Shown: positions 11,095 to 20,122, counted from the first letter of the stretch. The stretch: DNA of 64,000 nt from Roseiarcus sp963748545 (GCA_963748545.1 CAVVJO010000031.1:186001-250000); one strand, 5' to 3'. The notes: generated by a model from the letters alone, not told the origin. A program made the numbers and translations.

Positions 11095-12363
11095 GTGCGG
11101 TTCGTTCGCCGTGTCGCTCGTCGGTCTGCGCGCGTTCGCCTCCGCGGGCGCGGGAGAGCGGCGCTGAAGGCGGAGATCTCGGCAGCCGAAGCGCGACGCG
11201 TCGCGCTGACGGCGCAGGGTTTCAACGCCATGCGTCGCGACGGCGCCGTCAGCGCAGCGCAGTTGCGCAATGGCATCCAGCGTCTTGGCCTGCTTCAGAT
11301 CGACAGCGTGAACATCCTCGTGCGCGCTCAGTACCTGCCGCTGTTCTCGCGCCTTGGTTCCTATGATCCGGCTCTGCTTGACGCGGAGACGACGGCGAAG
11401 CCAAGGCGCTTCTTCGAATACTGGGGTCACGAGGCCTCGCTGCTGCCGATCGACTGCCACCCCCTGCTGCGCTGGCGCATGGCTCGCGCCCTTCGGGGCA
11501 AAGGCGTTTGGCGGCGCCTCGAACCCTTCGCGGGGGAAAAGCGCGGAGACGCCGACGCGCTGCTGGCGCGCATCCGCAAAGAGGGGCCGCTCGCCGCCTC
11601 CGACGTCGCGGAGAGCAAAGCGGCCAAGGGCATGTGGGTGTGGAGCGAGGCGAAGCACGCGCTGGAATGGCTGTTTTGGGCGGGGCTGGTCACTGCAACC
11701 CATCGGCGAGGCAGCTTTGAACGCGTGTACGATCTCCCCGAGCGGGTGCTGCCCCGCGCGATCCTCGACCTCCCGACGCCCCGCGGCGTCGACGCCCGGC
11801 GGGCGCTTCTTGCGCGCTCGGCGCGGGCCCTCGGCGTCGCGACGGCGGACGACTTGCGCGACTACTATCGCATCCCCGCTCCCGACGCGCGGGCGCCGAT
11901 CGAACAACTGGTCGAAGAGGGAACCCTTGTCCCCGTGCAGGTGCGCGGGTGGCGGCAACAGGCTTATTTGCATGACAGCGCCCGTCCCGGACGCAAGCTC
12001 GAAGGCGCTGCGCTGCTCTCGCCCTTCGACCCGCTCGTCTGGCGCCGCCCGCAAATCGAGCGATTGTTCGGCTTCCGTTACCGCCTCGAAATCTACACGC
12101 CAGCTCACAAGCGCGAGCACGGATACTACGTGCTGCCCTTCCTGCTTGACGGCGCTCTGGTCGCCCGGGTGGACTTGAAAGCGGACCGCAAGGCAAGCGC
12201 GCTGATCGTCCTTGGCGCCCACGTCGAGCCCGGCGCGCCGCAGGGCGTCGGCGAACGGCTGATCGAGGAACTTCGCCGGATGGCGTCCTGGCTCGGATTG
12301 CCACGCCTTGTCCTGGCGCCGGCCGCGCGCCTCGGGCGTCTTTTCGCGAACGTTCCTGTTTAG
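11095..12363 (+). CDS. YcaQ-like DNA glycosylase (HTH_42, PF06224)
   Basis: Family of winged-helix glycosylases (YcaQ/AlkX, AlkZ) that excise bulky alkylated bases and unhook interstrand crosslinks. The conserved early block LGLLQIDSVNILVRAQYLPLFSRLG contains the Q-x-D catalytic signature of the YcaQ-like branch. Further family blocks are FEYWGHEASLLP, SPFDPLVWRR and GYYVLPFLLDG. About 420 residues, normal length. The start is uncertain: the GTG at 11095 adds a very Arg-rich leader, and the homologous part begins around residue 25 (EISAAEARR). Confidence 0.85.
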   Translation: MRFVRRVARRSARVRLRGRGRAALKAEISAAEARRVALTAQGFNAMRRDGAVSAAQLRNGIQRLGLLQIDSVNILVRAQYLPLFSRLGSYDPALLDAETTAKPRRFFEYWGHEASLLPIDCHPLLRWRMARALRGKGVWRRLEPFAGEKRGDADALLARIRKEGPLAASDVAESKAAKGMWVWSEAKHALEWLFWAGLVTATHRRGSFERVYDLPERVLPRAILDLPTPRGVDARRALLARSARALGVATADDLRDYYRIPAPDARAPIEQLVEEGTLVPVQVRGWRQQAYLHDSARPGRKLEGAALLSPFDPLVWRRPQIERLFGFRYRLEIYTPAHKREHGYYVLPFLLDGALVARVDLKADRKASALIVLGAHVEPGAPQGVGERLIEELRRMASWLGLPRLVLAPAARLGRLFANVPV

Positions 12364-12450
12364 GGGCGGCGCGCGCAGGCTTGGCCGCGTCCGGCGAAGA
12401 CCGTATGAGCGAGGACGATCCCCCCGAGAGGAACGCCGGAGGACTACCCC

Positions 12451-14730
12451 ATGCAGCCCGAATCGCAGAAAGACCTCAAGTCTGACGCCCTGCATTTCCA
12501 TGCCAGCCCCCGGCCGGGCAAGCTCGAGATCGCCGCGACCAAGCCGCTCGCCAATCAGCGCGACCTTGCGCTCGCCTATTCCCCCGGCGTCGCCTTCCCC
12601 TGCCAGGCGATCGCCGCCGATCCGAACGACGCGGCGCTCTACACGGCCCGCCAGAATCTGGTCGCGGTGCTCACCAACGGCACCGCCGTCCTCGGCCTCG
12701 GCGCAATCGGCCCGCTCGCCGCCAAGCCGGTCATGGAGGGCAAGGCGGTGCTGTTCAAGAAATTCGCCGGCATCGACGTTTTCGACATCGAGGTCGCCGA
12801 GACCAACGTCGACAAACTCGTCGACATCATCGTGGCGCTGGAGCCGACCTTCGGCGGCGTCAACCTCGAGGACATCAAGGGTCCCGAGTGTTTCGAGGTC
12901 GAGGAGAAGGCGAAGGCCCGCATGGGCATTCCCGTCTTCCACGACGACCAGCATGGCACCGCGATTATCGTCGCCGCCGCCGTGACCAACGCGCTGACCC
13001 TGTCCGGCAAGACGATCGAGACGGTGAAAATCGTCTGCTCCGGCGCGGGCGCCGCGGCGCTCGCGTCGCTCAACCTGCTCGTTTCGCTCGGCGCAAGACG
13101 CGAATACATCACGGTCTGCGACATCGAGGGCGTCGTTTACCAGGGCCGCGAAACGCTGATGGACCGCTGGAAGAGCGTTTACGCGCGCGACACCAGCGCG
13201 CGCACGCTCAGCGACGTGATCGACGGCGCCGACGTCTTCATCGGCCTCTCGGCCGCCGGCGTCCTCAAGCCCGACATGGTCAAGCGCATGGCGCCGAATC
13301 CGCTGGTGATGGCGCTCGCCAATCCGACCCCCGAGATCATGCCGGAGCTGGCGCTCGACGCGCGCCCCGACGCCATGATCTGCACCGGCCGCTCGGACTA
13401 CCCGAACCAAGTCAACAACGTCCTTTGCTTCCCCTACATTTTTCGTGGCGCGCTCGACGCCGGAGCGAGCACGATCAACGAATCCATGAAGAAGGCAGCG
13501 GTCGCGGCGATCGCCGAGCTCGCGCGCGAGCCGCCCTCCGAGGTCGTCGCCCGCGCCTATGGCGGGGAGGCGACGCTGTTCGGCAAGACCTCGCTGATTC
13601 CAAGCCCGTTCGACCCGCGCCTCATGTTGCGCATCGCGCCCGCGGTCGCGCGCGCAGCGATCGCGAGCGGGGTCGCCCGCCGCCCGATCGCCGACTTCGA
13701 CGCTTACGCCGATGAGCTCAACCGCTTCGTGTTCCGCTCCGGCTTCATGATGCGGCCGCTGTTCGCCAAGGCGCGCGAGGCCGGCAAGCGCGTGCTCTAT
13801 TCGGAGGGCGAGGACGAGCGCGTGCTGCGCGCGACCCAGGTCGTGATCGAGGAGCGGATCGCCATTCCGGTGCTGATCGGCCGGCCCGACGTGATCCGCG
13901 AACGCGTCAAGCGCTTCGGCCTGACGATCCGGCCCGGTGTCGATTTCGAGATCGTCAACCCCAACGACGATCCGCGCTACGGCGCCTATGTCGCGAGCTA
14001 TCTCGAAGTCGCAGAGCGCAAGGGCGTGACGCCGAGCGTCGCGCGCACGGTCGTGCGCACATCGCCGACCGTGATCGGCGCGCTGGCGCTCCACCGCGGC
14101 GAGGTGGATGCGCTGATCTGCGGCCTCGAAGGCCGGTTCACCTCGCGCTTGAAGCACATCCGCGACATCGTCGGATTGGCGCCGGGCGTGAAGGAGCTTT
14201 CCGCCATGTCGCTGGTGATCGCCTCGACGGGCGTCTTCTTTCTCGCCGACACCCACGTCCGTTACGATCCGAGCGCGGAGGAGATCGCCGATATGGCGAT
14301 CGCCTGCGCCCATCACGTGCGCCGGTTCGGCGTTGAGCCGAGCATTGCGCTCATCTCGCATTCCGATTTCGGCTCGGCCGACACGCCCTCGGCCCGCAAG
14401 ATGCGTGAAGCGCTCGGGCTGATCCAGGACCGCGCGCCGGATCTCGACGTCGACGGCGAGATGCAGGCCGACACCGCGCTGTCGATGGTGATGCGCACCC
14501 GCGTCATGACGCATTGCCGCCTGAAGGGGCCGGCGAACGTTCTGATCTTCCCCAACCTCGACGCCGGCAACACCGCGCTTCAGCTCACCCGCGCGCTCGC
14601 CGATGCGCTGCCGGTCGGGCCGATCCTGATCGGCCCGGCGAAGCCGGCCCACGTGCTGACGCCCTCGGTCACCGCGCGCGGCATCGTCAACATGACGGCG
14701 ATCGCGGCGGTCGAGGCGGCGGGAGGGTAG
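12451..14730 (+). CDS. maeB: NADP-dependent malic enzyme with C-terminal phosphotransacetylase domain
   Basis: Oxidative decarboxylation of malate to pyruvate with NADP reduction. Residues 1-165 form the malic N-terminal domain (SPGVAFPC; TNGTAVLGLGAIG), and 165-430 the NAD(P)-binding domain with FHDDQHGTA and the dinucleotide loop CSGAGAAALA. The last 320 residues are a phosphotransacetylase-like domain (KRVLYSEGEDERVLRA, FPNLDAGN), as in E. coli MaeB and rhizobial TME/DME. In those proteins this domain gives acetyl-CoA regulation rather than catalysis. Length of 759 is typical. An RBS-like GGAGG precedes the ATG. Confidence 0.95.
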   Translation: MQPESQKDLKSDALHFHASPRPGKLEIAATKPLANQRDLALAYSPGVAFPCQAIAADPNDAALYTARQNLVAVLTNGTAVLGLGAIGPLAAKPVMEGKAVLFKKFAGIDVFDIEVAETNVDKLVDIIVALEPTFGGVNLEDIKGPECFEVEEKAKARMGIPVFHDDQHGTAIIVAAAVTNALTLSGKTIETVKIVCSGAGAAALASLNLLVSLGARREYITVCDIEGVVYQGRETLMDRWKSVYARDTSARTLSDVIDGADVFIGLSAAGVLKPDMVKRMAPNPLVMALANPTPEIMPELALDARPDAMICTGRSDYPNQVNNVLCFPYIFRGALDAGASTINESMKKAAVAAIAELAREPPSEVVARAYGGEATLFGKTSLIPSPFDPRLMLRIAPAVARAAIASGVARRPIADFDAYADELNRFVFRSGFMMRPLFAKAREAGKRVLYSEGEDERVLRATQVVIEERIAIPVLIGRPDVIRERVKRFGLTIRPGVDFEIVNPNDDPRYGAYVASYLEVAERKGVTPSVARTVVRTSPTVIGALALHRGEVDALICGLEGRFTSRLKHIRDIVGLAPGVKELSAMSLVIASTGVFFLADTHVRYDPSAEEIADMAIACAHHVRRFGVEPSIALISHSDFGSADTPSARKMREALGLIQDRAPDLDVDGEMQADTALSMVMRTRVMTHCRLKGPANVLIFPNLDAGNTALQLTRALADALPVGPILIGPAKPAHVLTPSVTARGIVNMTAIAAVEAAGG

Positions 14731-14787
14731 CCGATAATTGTCGGAGGGCGCGGGGCCCGGAAACGCACACGTGACGCATCCCGCTCC

Positions 14788-15645
14788 TCAGGATGAGCCG
14801 ACGAGGCGTGGATAGTCCGCGTCGGTCAGTTCTCGCCGCAGCCGCATCAACTGCTCGGCGAAAGGGATGAAGAGTTGCAGATAGACGTACACTTGATCGC
14901 GCGATGGCGCTTGAGCGCCTGAGGGCTCGCCGCCCTCGTTTCGCGCAGTGCGGATGATGGCTTGCATCGTGTGCAGGGCGTCGTCCAGTTCGCGTGTCGC
15001 CGACTCGGGAAGGGCCGTCAGGATCGGCTTGATCGCCTCGCCGAACCGCAGGATTTTCGCCCGAACGTTGAGTCCGTCTCCGATGCGGGAAAAATACTTT
15101 CCGTAGGTCCTGTTGCTTTTCGCCGCCTCCAGCAGCCGCAGAAATTCGCTTTCCGCCGCGACGCTGAGCATGACGCAGGTCGACAGCAGGCAGTCCGTAT
15201 AAAAGGCCGCGACGGCTTCTCTGACATACAGGGCGGCGTCAGGAGACATGTCCGTCGTCTCGGAACGCAAGGCCTTCAGGAACGCAGCCTTGTTGTGGAA
15301 GCGATAAAGTCCCTGCTGCAACGCGCACTCGCCGAATCGGCTCAGCCGCAGCCAAGGCCAGCCGGGGTTGGCGGCGTTCAAGCCCAGCGTCACGATCCCC
15401 TGGCGGAACAGGTCCCAAACAATTTCGAGCACCAGTTCGGCGTCGTTGCGGTGCAGTTGGGCGGCTGCGCCATAAGCAGAGTGCGCCTGCCCGCCGTCGG
15501 GCGGATCCTGTTTGAGAAGCTCCAGCGAAGTCTTTTCCAAAAGTTTCTCGAAACGATTGATCTCATTGTCTTTGGCGTCGATCAAGATGGCGATCACGAG
15601 TTCGCGCAACTCTTCGTAACTGTGTTCGCGCTGATTCGTATTCAT
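14788..15645 (-). CDS. unknown helical protein, tandem paralogue 1 (possibly HEPN-like)
   Basis: 285 residues, predicted all-helical, with no signal peptide. Nothing is recognised with certainty. The closest impression is a HEPN-type fold: a long helix (YVREAVAAFYTDCLLSTCVMLS) with an AAESEFLRLLEAA continuation, then IIRTARNEGGEPSG, which resembles the R-x-x-RN-x-x-G-x-P region of HEPN/DUF4145-like proteins. The next gene upstream is a diverged copy of equal length. The ATG at 15645 has GGGAGAGG upstream, so the longer frame is not used. Base composition appears less GC-rich than the neighbours, which may indicate acquisition. Confidence 0.65.
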   Translation of the reverse strand: MNTNQREHSYEELRELVIAILIDAKDNEINRFEKLLEKTSLELLKQDPPDGGQAHSAYGAAAQLHRNDAELVLEIVWDLFRQGIVTLGLNAANPGWPWLRLSRFGECALQQGLYRFHNKAAFLKALRSETTDMSPDAALYVREAVAAFYTDCLLSTCVMLSVAAESEFLRLLEAAKSNRTYGKYFSRIGDGLNVRAKILRFGEAIKPILTALPESATRELDDALHTMQAIIRTARNEGGEPSGAQAPSRDQVYVYLQLFIPFAEQLMRLRRELTDADYPRLVGSS

Positions 15646-15756
15646 ATCGCCTCTCCCCTCATGATGCTTTGGTTCGCTCCGGTCACCGCGAATTCGGGGC
15701 GCACGCTTCGCGGTCGTCGTGGTTGCGGCGCCCGCGCGGGCGGGACCCATGCGCGT

Positions 15757-16612
15757 TCAATGCAGCCGGACGAGGCGGGGGCAGGGCGTCTCGTTCAACG
15801 CCTGACGCAGTCGCATCGCTTGTTTGGCGAAGGGGAGGAAGACCTGAAGATAGAGGTACGCCTGGTCTCGCGAGCGATCCCGCGCGCACGGCGGCGCCCC
15901 GTTCTTCCTCCCCGTGCGAATGATCGCGTGAATCGAGTCCAGGTTGTAGTCGAGTTCCTCGGTCGCCGGTTTCGGCAAGAGAGGGCGAATAAGTTTCGTC
16001 GTGTCCTTGAACTGAGATATTTTCGTTTCGATGGTCTGGTCGTCTCCGATACGAATAAAGTATTGTCCATACGGTTTGCTGTTTTTAGCCGTGCCGAGCA
16101 ATCTCAGGAATTCGCCTTCGGCGGCCACGGCGAGGATTGACGCAAGTCGACAGCAGGCAATCCATGTAGAAGGCCGCCACGGCTTCCCTCAGATAGACGG
16201 CGGCGTTCGGGGAGATGTCGACCGTGTCCAGGCGCAGCGTCTTCAGGAACCCGTCGTCGTCGCGGTAGCGGGGCGGATTTCGTCGAAGGGCGCATGGGCT
16301 GAAGCGACTGCGCCGGAGCGCCTCCTGCCCTGGGGTCTGCGCGTCCGCGGCAAACGTCAGAACTCCTTGGCGGGCCAGGTCCCATGACAGATCGAGCACA
16401 CGGTCTCGGACGCTCGGATTCGCGCAGGCCGAGCCCACCGGCGAAAGATGCTGGCGACCGACATGGATTCCGTGTCGTTTTGCGAGCGCAAGCGTGGTCC
16501 TCGCGAGCAGCCGATCGAAGGTCTTGATCCCCTCATCGCCGGCGTCCAGCATGACGTCTACGACGGTGTCTCGCAGGTCGTCGTCGTCGGGCCCCGGTCG
16601 ATTGTCGTTCAT
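15757..16612 (-). CDS. unknown helical protein, tandem paralogue 2 (frameshifted)
   Basis: Same architecture as the gene at 14788-15645: YLREAVAAFYMDCLLSTCV, VAAEGEFLRLLGTAKNSKPYGQYFIRIGDD, IIRTGRKNGAPP, RDQAYLYLQVFLPFAKQAMRLR. The two halves are in different frames. Removing one A of the minus-strand GTCAATCC (near 16140) joins them into 284 residues, matching the paralogue's 285, so a single extra base explains the break. The candidate active-site segment differs: RTARNEGGEP in copy 1 is RTGRKNGAPP here. It lies between copy 1 and tRNA-Leu. Confidence 0.6.
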
Positions 16613-16793
16613 GGCGGTCTCCGCGCTCGAAAGGCTTTGGAATCGGGGAAGCCGAATCGGCGGCCCCGCAGGCAGGGTCCGGGGTTCGCCTTATGCGAGG
16701 CTTATGAACGAAGTAAATATGTATTTTTTGGGCGAGCGCGTGCGCCTGCCCGAAAATTAAGACGGCAATGCAGACGGACCCTTAGGGTTAGGG

Positions 16794-16880
16794 TGGTGCG
16801 GTCAAGAGGACTCGAACCTCCACTCCGGTTAAAGAACTAGCACCTCAAGCTAGCGCGTCTACCAATTCCGCCATGACCGC
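16794..16880 (-). tRNA. tRNA-Leu (anticodon GAG)
   Basis: Read on the minus strand: acceptor arms GCGGTCA/TGACCGC pair fully, and the anticodon stem CTAGC/GCTAG closes the loop TTGAGGT with anticodon GAG. A long variable arm of class II type follows, then the T arm with TTCGAGT. CCA is encoded. It decodes CUC/CUU leucine codons, fitting a GC-rich genome. Length 87 with CCA. Confidence 0.96.
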
Positions 16881-16920
16881 ACGGAACTCCGCGCCAGGCG
16901 GCGCGAAGCGGAGGGGCGTC

Positions 16921-16948
16921 GTCTAGCAAAAGGCTCGCGCCCTGACAA
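16921..16948 (-). promoter_or_regulatory. probable sigma-70 promoter of tRNA-Leu
   Basis: On the minus strand TTGTCA (16943-16948) is followed 16 bases later by CTAGAC (16921-16926), about 40 bases upstream of the tRNA 5' end. Position and spacing fit; the -10 box is weak. Confidence 0.45.
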
Positions 16949-16976
16949 GCGCGCTGCGCCGCGCTCAGCAGCGGAG

Positions 16977-18275
16977 CTAGCGCGCAGGATCGTTCCGCGT
17001 TTCCCGCATCGAAAGGATTGCGAGGAAGCTGATCGCCGCGGCGGCCGCGATGTAATAGCCGACCCAGGCGACCCCGCCCGCCGCTTCGAGCGCCTGCGCG
17101 AGGGAAGGGGCGAGCGAGGCGCCCAGGATGCCGCCGAGGTTGTAGGCGCTGGCCGCGCCGGTGTAGCGCACCTCGGTCGGGAACAGTTCCGGCAGCAGCG
17201 CCCCCAGCGGGGCGAAGGTCAGGCCCATCGTCCCCAGCGCCGCCGACAGGAAGACGAGGGCGCCGCCCTCGCCTTCAGCCAACAGACCCGGCATGGCGAG
17301 TCCGACGCAAAGGGCGACGACCGCCGAGGCGAGCAGCACCGGCCGGCGGCCGAACCGGTCGGCGAGCGCCGCCGAGATCGGGGTGGCGACGGCCATGAAC
17401 ACGATCGCCACGCAAAGCAGCTCGAGGAACCGGATTCTCGGGATGCCTAGCGTCCTCACCCCGTAACCCAGCGTGTAGACGGTGGCGATATAGAACAGCG
17501 CGTAGCAGACGACGATCGCCAGCGACCCCTGGATCAGCGGCGCGAGATGGCGACGGACGACCTGTGCGAGCGGCGCCTTGACGCGGGTGTCGGCGGCAAG
17601 CGCGGCCTTGAAGGCCGGCGTCTCCTCGAGCGAGGCGCGCACGTAGAGGCCGATCGCGACCAGAAGCGCGCTCGCCAGGAACGGAACCCGCCACGCCCAG
17701 TCGACGAAGGCCTGCTCGCCGAAAACGACGAGCAGCAGCAGGAACAGGCCGGTCGCTATGAAGAAGCCGATCGGCGGCCCGAGTTGGGGAAACATTCCGT
17801 ACCAGGCTCGTCGTCCGTCCGGCGCGTTTTCGACCGCGACCAGCGCCGCTCCGCCCCATTCCCCGCCGAGCCCCACCCCCTGCAGGAAGCGGAGCGCCGC
17901 CAGGAACCAGGGCGCAAGCGCGCCGGCGGTGGCATAGCCCGGCAGGGCGCCGATCAGGGTGGTCGCCAGCCCCATGGTGATCATGGTCGCGACCAGCGTC
18001 GACTTCCGCCCGATCCGGTCTCCGAGGTGGCCGAACAGGAACGACCCGACCGGCCGCGCGAGGAACGCGATGCCGAAGGTCAGGTACGCGTTCAGCGTCT
18101 GGGTTTCCGGCGCCGATTTGGGAAAGAACATCGGACCGAACACCAGCGCCGCCGCGGTGCCGAAGATATAGAAGTCGTAGAATTCGATCGTCGTGCCGAC
18201 GAGGCTCGCGAGCACGATCTGGCCGATGCCGGCGCGCTCGACCCTGCTGGCGGCTGCGCCCTGGAACGCTGTCAT
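16977..18275 (-). CDS. MFS transporter, metabolite:H+ symporter (MHS) type
   Basis: 432 residues, twelve predicted membrane segments. MHS signatures are GTTIEFYDFYIFGTAAAL in TM1, the loop GHLGDRIGRKSTL between TM2 and TM3, and RFLQGVGLGGEWGGAAL in TM4; a second DRFGRRPVLL follows at mid-protein. The family imports dicarboxylates, shikimate, proline/betaine or aromatic acids. It is divergent from paaA across a 364-bp gap, so uptake of phenylacetate or a precursor is a fair guess, but only on context. Confidence 0.85.
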   Translation of the reverse strand: MTAFQGAAASRVERAGIGQIVLASLVGTTIEFYDFYIFGTAAALVFGPMFFPKSAPETQTLNAYLTFGIAFLARPVGSFLFGHLGDRIGRKSTLVATMITMGLATTLIGALPGYATAGALAPWFLAALRFLQGVGLGGEWGGAALVAVENAPDGRRAWYGMFPQLGPPIGFFIATGLFLLLLVVFGEQAFVDWAWRVPFLASALLVAIGLYVRASLEETPAFKAALAADTRVKAPLAQVVRRHLAPLIQGSLAIVVCYALFYIATVYTLGYGVRTLGIPRIRFLELLCVAIVFMAVATPISAALADRFGRRPVLLASAVVALCVGLAMPGLLAEGEGGALVFLSAALGTMGLTFAPLGALLPELFPTEVRYTGAASAYNLGGILGASLAPSLAQALEAAGGVAWVGYYIAAAAAISFLAILSMRETRNDPAR

Positions 18276-18367
18276 CTGTCATCCTTCAACGCTCGGCCGT
18301 GTACCTAAAGGGCGCCTGATTCCGGGTCGCCGTCTGTTTTGCAGGCGGGGAGCCGCCGGCGCTCGAT

Positions 18368-18381
18368 CCCCGAATTCGGGG
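18368..18381. promoter_or_regulatory. perfect 14-bp palindrome CCCCGAATTCGGGG
   Basis: Seven bases each side of the dyad, no spacer, located 95 bp from the transporter start and 259 bp from paaA. It could be an operator for a dimeric regulator. It is not followed by a T-run, so it is unlikely to be a terminator. No known consensus was recognised. Confidence 0.35.
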
Positions 18382-18560
18382 CAATTCTCATTCTGATAAA
18401 GACAATTACTAGAGCAGTGTCCTTCTTCTGACAAAAATATTGAGTCCCCTGCAATGACGCGGATGCGCTGTGGACAGGTTGCGTCGGCCTCGGCGGGCCC
18501 CCTTTGGGAGGAACGCCCCCTGCCTGCGACAGGCCTGCGGCGATGCGTTACAGAAAATTC

Positions 18561-18588
18561 TTGCTTGGCTTGCAAATTGATGCATAAT
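18561..18588 (+). promoter_or_regulatory. candidate paaA promoter
   Basis: TTGCTT (18561-18566), 16-base spacer, CATAAT (18583-18588), about 50 bases before the paaA ATG, in the only AT-rich patch of the gap. Inferred from sequence match only. Confidence 0.35.
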
Positions 18589-18639
18589 ACATGGATCGAA
18601 ACCGCGAATGGCGGGCGATGCTCTCAAGCGGGGAAACGG

Positions 18640-19629
18640 ATGTACGCCCAGGCGCTGAACGCCAAGGATCTGGCCCCGGTCAAGGCGGAAGACCCCGAAA
18701 AACTCGCCCGCTTCCAGGCGCGCATCGACGCCGAGGAGAAGATCGAGCCCAACGACTGGATGCCCGAGCAATACCGCCGCACCCTCGTCCGGCAGATTTC
18801 CCAGCACGCGCATTCCGAGGTGATCGGCATGCAGCCCGAGGGCAACTGGGTGACGCGCGCCCCGACGCTCAAGCGCAAGGCGCAACTCCTGGCCAAGATC
18901 CAGGACGAGGCCGGCCACGGCCTCTATCTTTACGCCGCGGCCGAGACGCTCGGCGTCTCGCGCGAGCAGCTCTATGAGCAGCTCCTGAGCGGTCGAGCCA
19001 AATATTCGTCGATCTTCAACTACCCGACCCTGAACTATGCCGACATGGGCGCGATCGGGTGGCTGGTCGACGGCGCGGCGATCATGAATCAAATTCCGCT
19101 CTGCCGCTGCAGCTACGGCCCCTACGCCCGCGCGATGATCCTCGTCTGCAAGGAAAAGTCGTTCCACCAGCGGCAGGGCTACGACATCATGGTCGCCATG
19201 TGCCGGGGGACGGCGGAGCAACGCGCGATGGCGCAGGACGCGCTGAACCGCTTCTGGTGGCCCTCGCTGATGATGTTCGGCCCGCACGACACCAGCAGCG
19301 TCCATTCGGAACTGTCGATGAAGTGGAAAATCAAGCGCTTCACCAATGACGGCCTCAGGCAAAAGTTCATCGACGCGACCGTGCCGCAGGGGCAGTACCT
19401 CGGACTGACATTCCCGGATCCACACCTCCGGTTCAATGAGGCGACTGGACACTGGGAGCATGGGGCGATCGACTGGGACGAGTTCGCCCGCGTGCTCGCC
19501 GGCGACGGGCCCTGCAACCGTCAGCGGATGAAGCATCGCCGACAGGCCGAAGCCGAGGGCGCCTGGGTCCGCGAAGCCGCCGCGGCCTATGCCGCGAAGC
19601 AGCGCGCCCCGACCGAGCGCGCGGCGTGA
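18640..19629 (+). CDS. paaA: PaaA, catalytic subunit of phenylacetyl-CoA 1,2-epoxidase
   Basis: Diiron oxygenase alpha subunit that converts phenylacetyl-CoA to the ring-1,2-epoxide with PaaB, C and E. The ferritin-like helices carry the iron ligands in SQHAHSEVIGMQPEGNW and IQDEAGHGLYLYAAAETLG (E-x-x-H). Further conserved blocks are SSIFNYPTLNYAD and FGPHDTSSVHSE. 329 residues, normal. ATG 18640 is chosen because it begins at the family's usual N-terminus; the frame is open upstream to 18454. First gene of paaABCDE, but separated from paaB by 197 bp containing hairpin repeats. Confidence 0.96.
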   Translation: MYAQALNAKDLAPVKAEDPEKLARFQARIDAEEKIEPNDWMPEQYRRTLVRQISQHAHSEVIGMQPEGNWVTRAPTLKRKAQLLAKIQDEAGHGLYLYAAAETLGVSREQLYEQLLSGRAKYSSIFNYPTLNYADMGAIGWLVDGAAIMNQIPLCRCSYGPYARAMILVCKEKSFHQRQGYDIMVAMCRGTAEQRAMAQDALNRFWWPSLMMFGPHDTSSVHSELSMKWKIKRFTNDGLRQKFIDATVPQGQYLGLTFPDPHLRFNEATGHWEHGAIDWDEFARVLAGDGPCNRQRMKHRRQAEAEGAWVREAAAAYAAKQRAPTERAA

Positions 19630-19670
19630 TGAATGGGCCCCATGCAGAAGAGGCGACCTACGCCGCCTGC

Positions 19671-19791
19671 AGCTCTCCCCCTCCCTCGCGGGAGAGGAGT
19701 TGGGGGTCAAGGGCCCGGCGCGTCGGCGTCGTGCGGTTGGCGCCGTGAGGGTCCTGCGCTTCGCGCCGCCTTCTCCCGCAAGGGGAGAAGG
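19671..19791. repeat. pair of GC-rich hairpin repeats inserted between paaA and paaB
   Basis: Two short inverted repeats face each other: CTCCC-TCGC-GGGAG at 19681-19694, inside a longer CT/GA-rich block, and CCTTCTCCC...GGGAGAAGG at 19769-19791. The CTCCCTCGCGGGAG and TTCTCCCGCAAGGGGAGAA type is a common dispersed intergenic repeat in Rhizobiales genomes. It probably landed inside the operon and may alter mRNA stability between paaA and paaB. Confidence 0.6.
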
Positions 19792-19826
19792 GCTCCTGCC
19801 CGAGAGACAGCCATGAGGACCCTGCA

Positions 19827-20114
19827 ATGACCGAAGCCGCGACTCCCTTGTGGGAAGTGTTCGTCCGTCCGCGCAACGGGCTCGCCCATCGCCACGTCGG
19901 CTCGCTGCATGCGCACGACGCAGAAATGGCGCTGCAGGCCGCCCGCGACGTCTACACCCGGCGCGGCGAGACGCTGTCGATCTGGGTCGTCCCGTCCTCG
20001 GCCATCGTCGCCTCGGACCCGTCGGAGAAGGACGTGATGTTCGAGCCGACCGCGACAAAGATCTACCGGCATCCGACCTTCTACGAAGTGCCGGACGAAG
20101 TCGGGCATATGTGA
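19827..20114 (+). CDS. paaB: PaaB, small subunit of phenylacetyl-CoA 1,2-epoxidase
   Basis: 95 residues. The sequence WEVFVRPRNGLAHRHVGSLHAHDAEMALQAARDVYTRRGE is diagnostic for PaaB, which bridges PaaAC heterodimers and is needed for activity. The C-terminus (SEKDVMFEPTATKIYRHPTFYEVPDEVGHM) is also conserved. Its TGA overlaps a possible GTG start of paaC. Confidence 0.95.
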   Translation: MTEAATPLWEVFVRPRNGLAHRHVGSLHAHDAEMALQAARDVYTRRGETLSIWVVPSSAIVASDPSEKDVMFEPTATKIYRHPTFYEVPDEVGHM

Positions 20115-20122
20115 CGACGACG

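Larger units (their letters stand above)
18276..18639. other. intergenic region between the MHS transporter and paaA
   Basis: No gene here. It contains a perfect 14-bp palindrome at 18368-18381 and, nearer paaA, an AT-rich pocket (18556-18595) with TTGCTT and CATAAT 16 bases apart. There is no copy of the ATTGACCGAC operator half found at 26723-26744, so control of paaABCDE by the same repressor is not evident. Confidence 0.5.

Noticed and set aside
11071..14652. 1193-codon open frame on the minus strand
   Set aside because: It lies antisense to YcaQ-like and maeB genes, has the Arg/Asp/Gly-rich composition of a GC-rich shadow frame, and matches no family.
14788..16880. Integrated element at tRNA-Leu
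   Set aside because: No integrase, no direct repeat of the tRNA 3' end found nearby, and both neighbours are ordinary chromosomal genes. The tandem paralogues are kept only as a possible acquisition.
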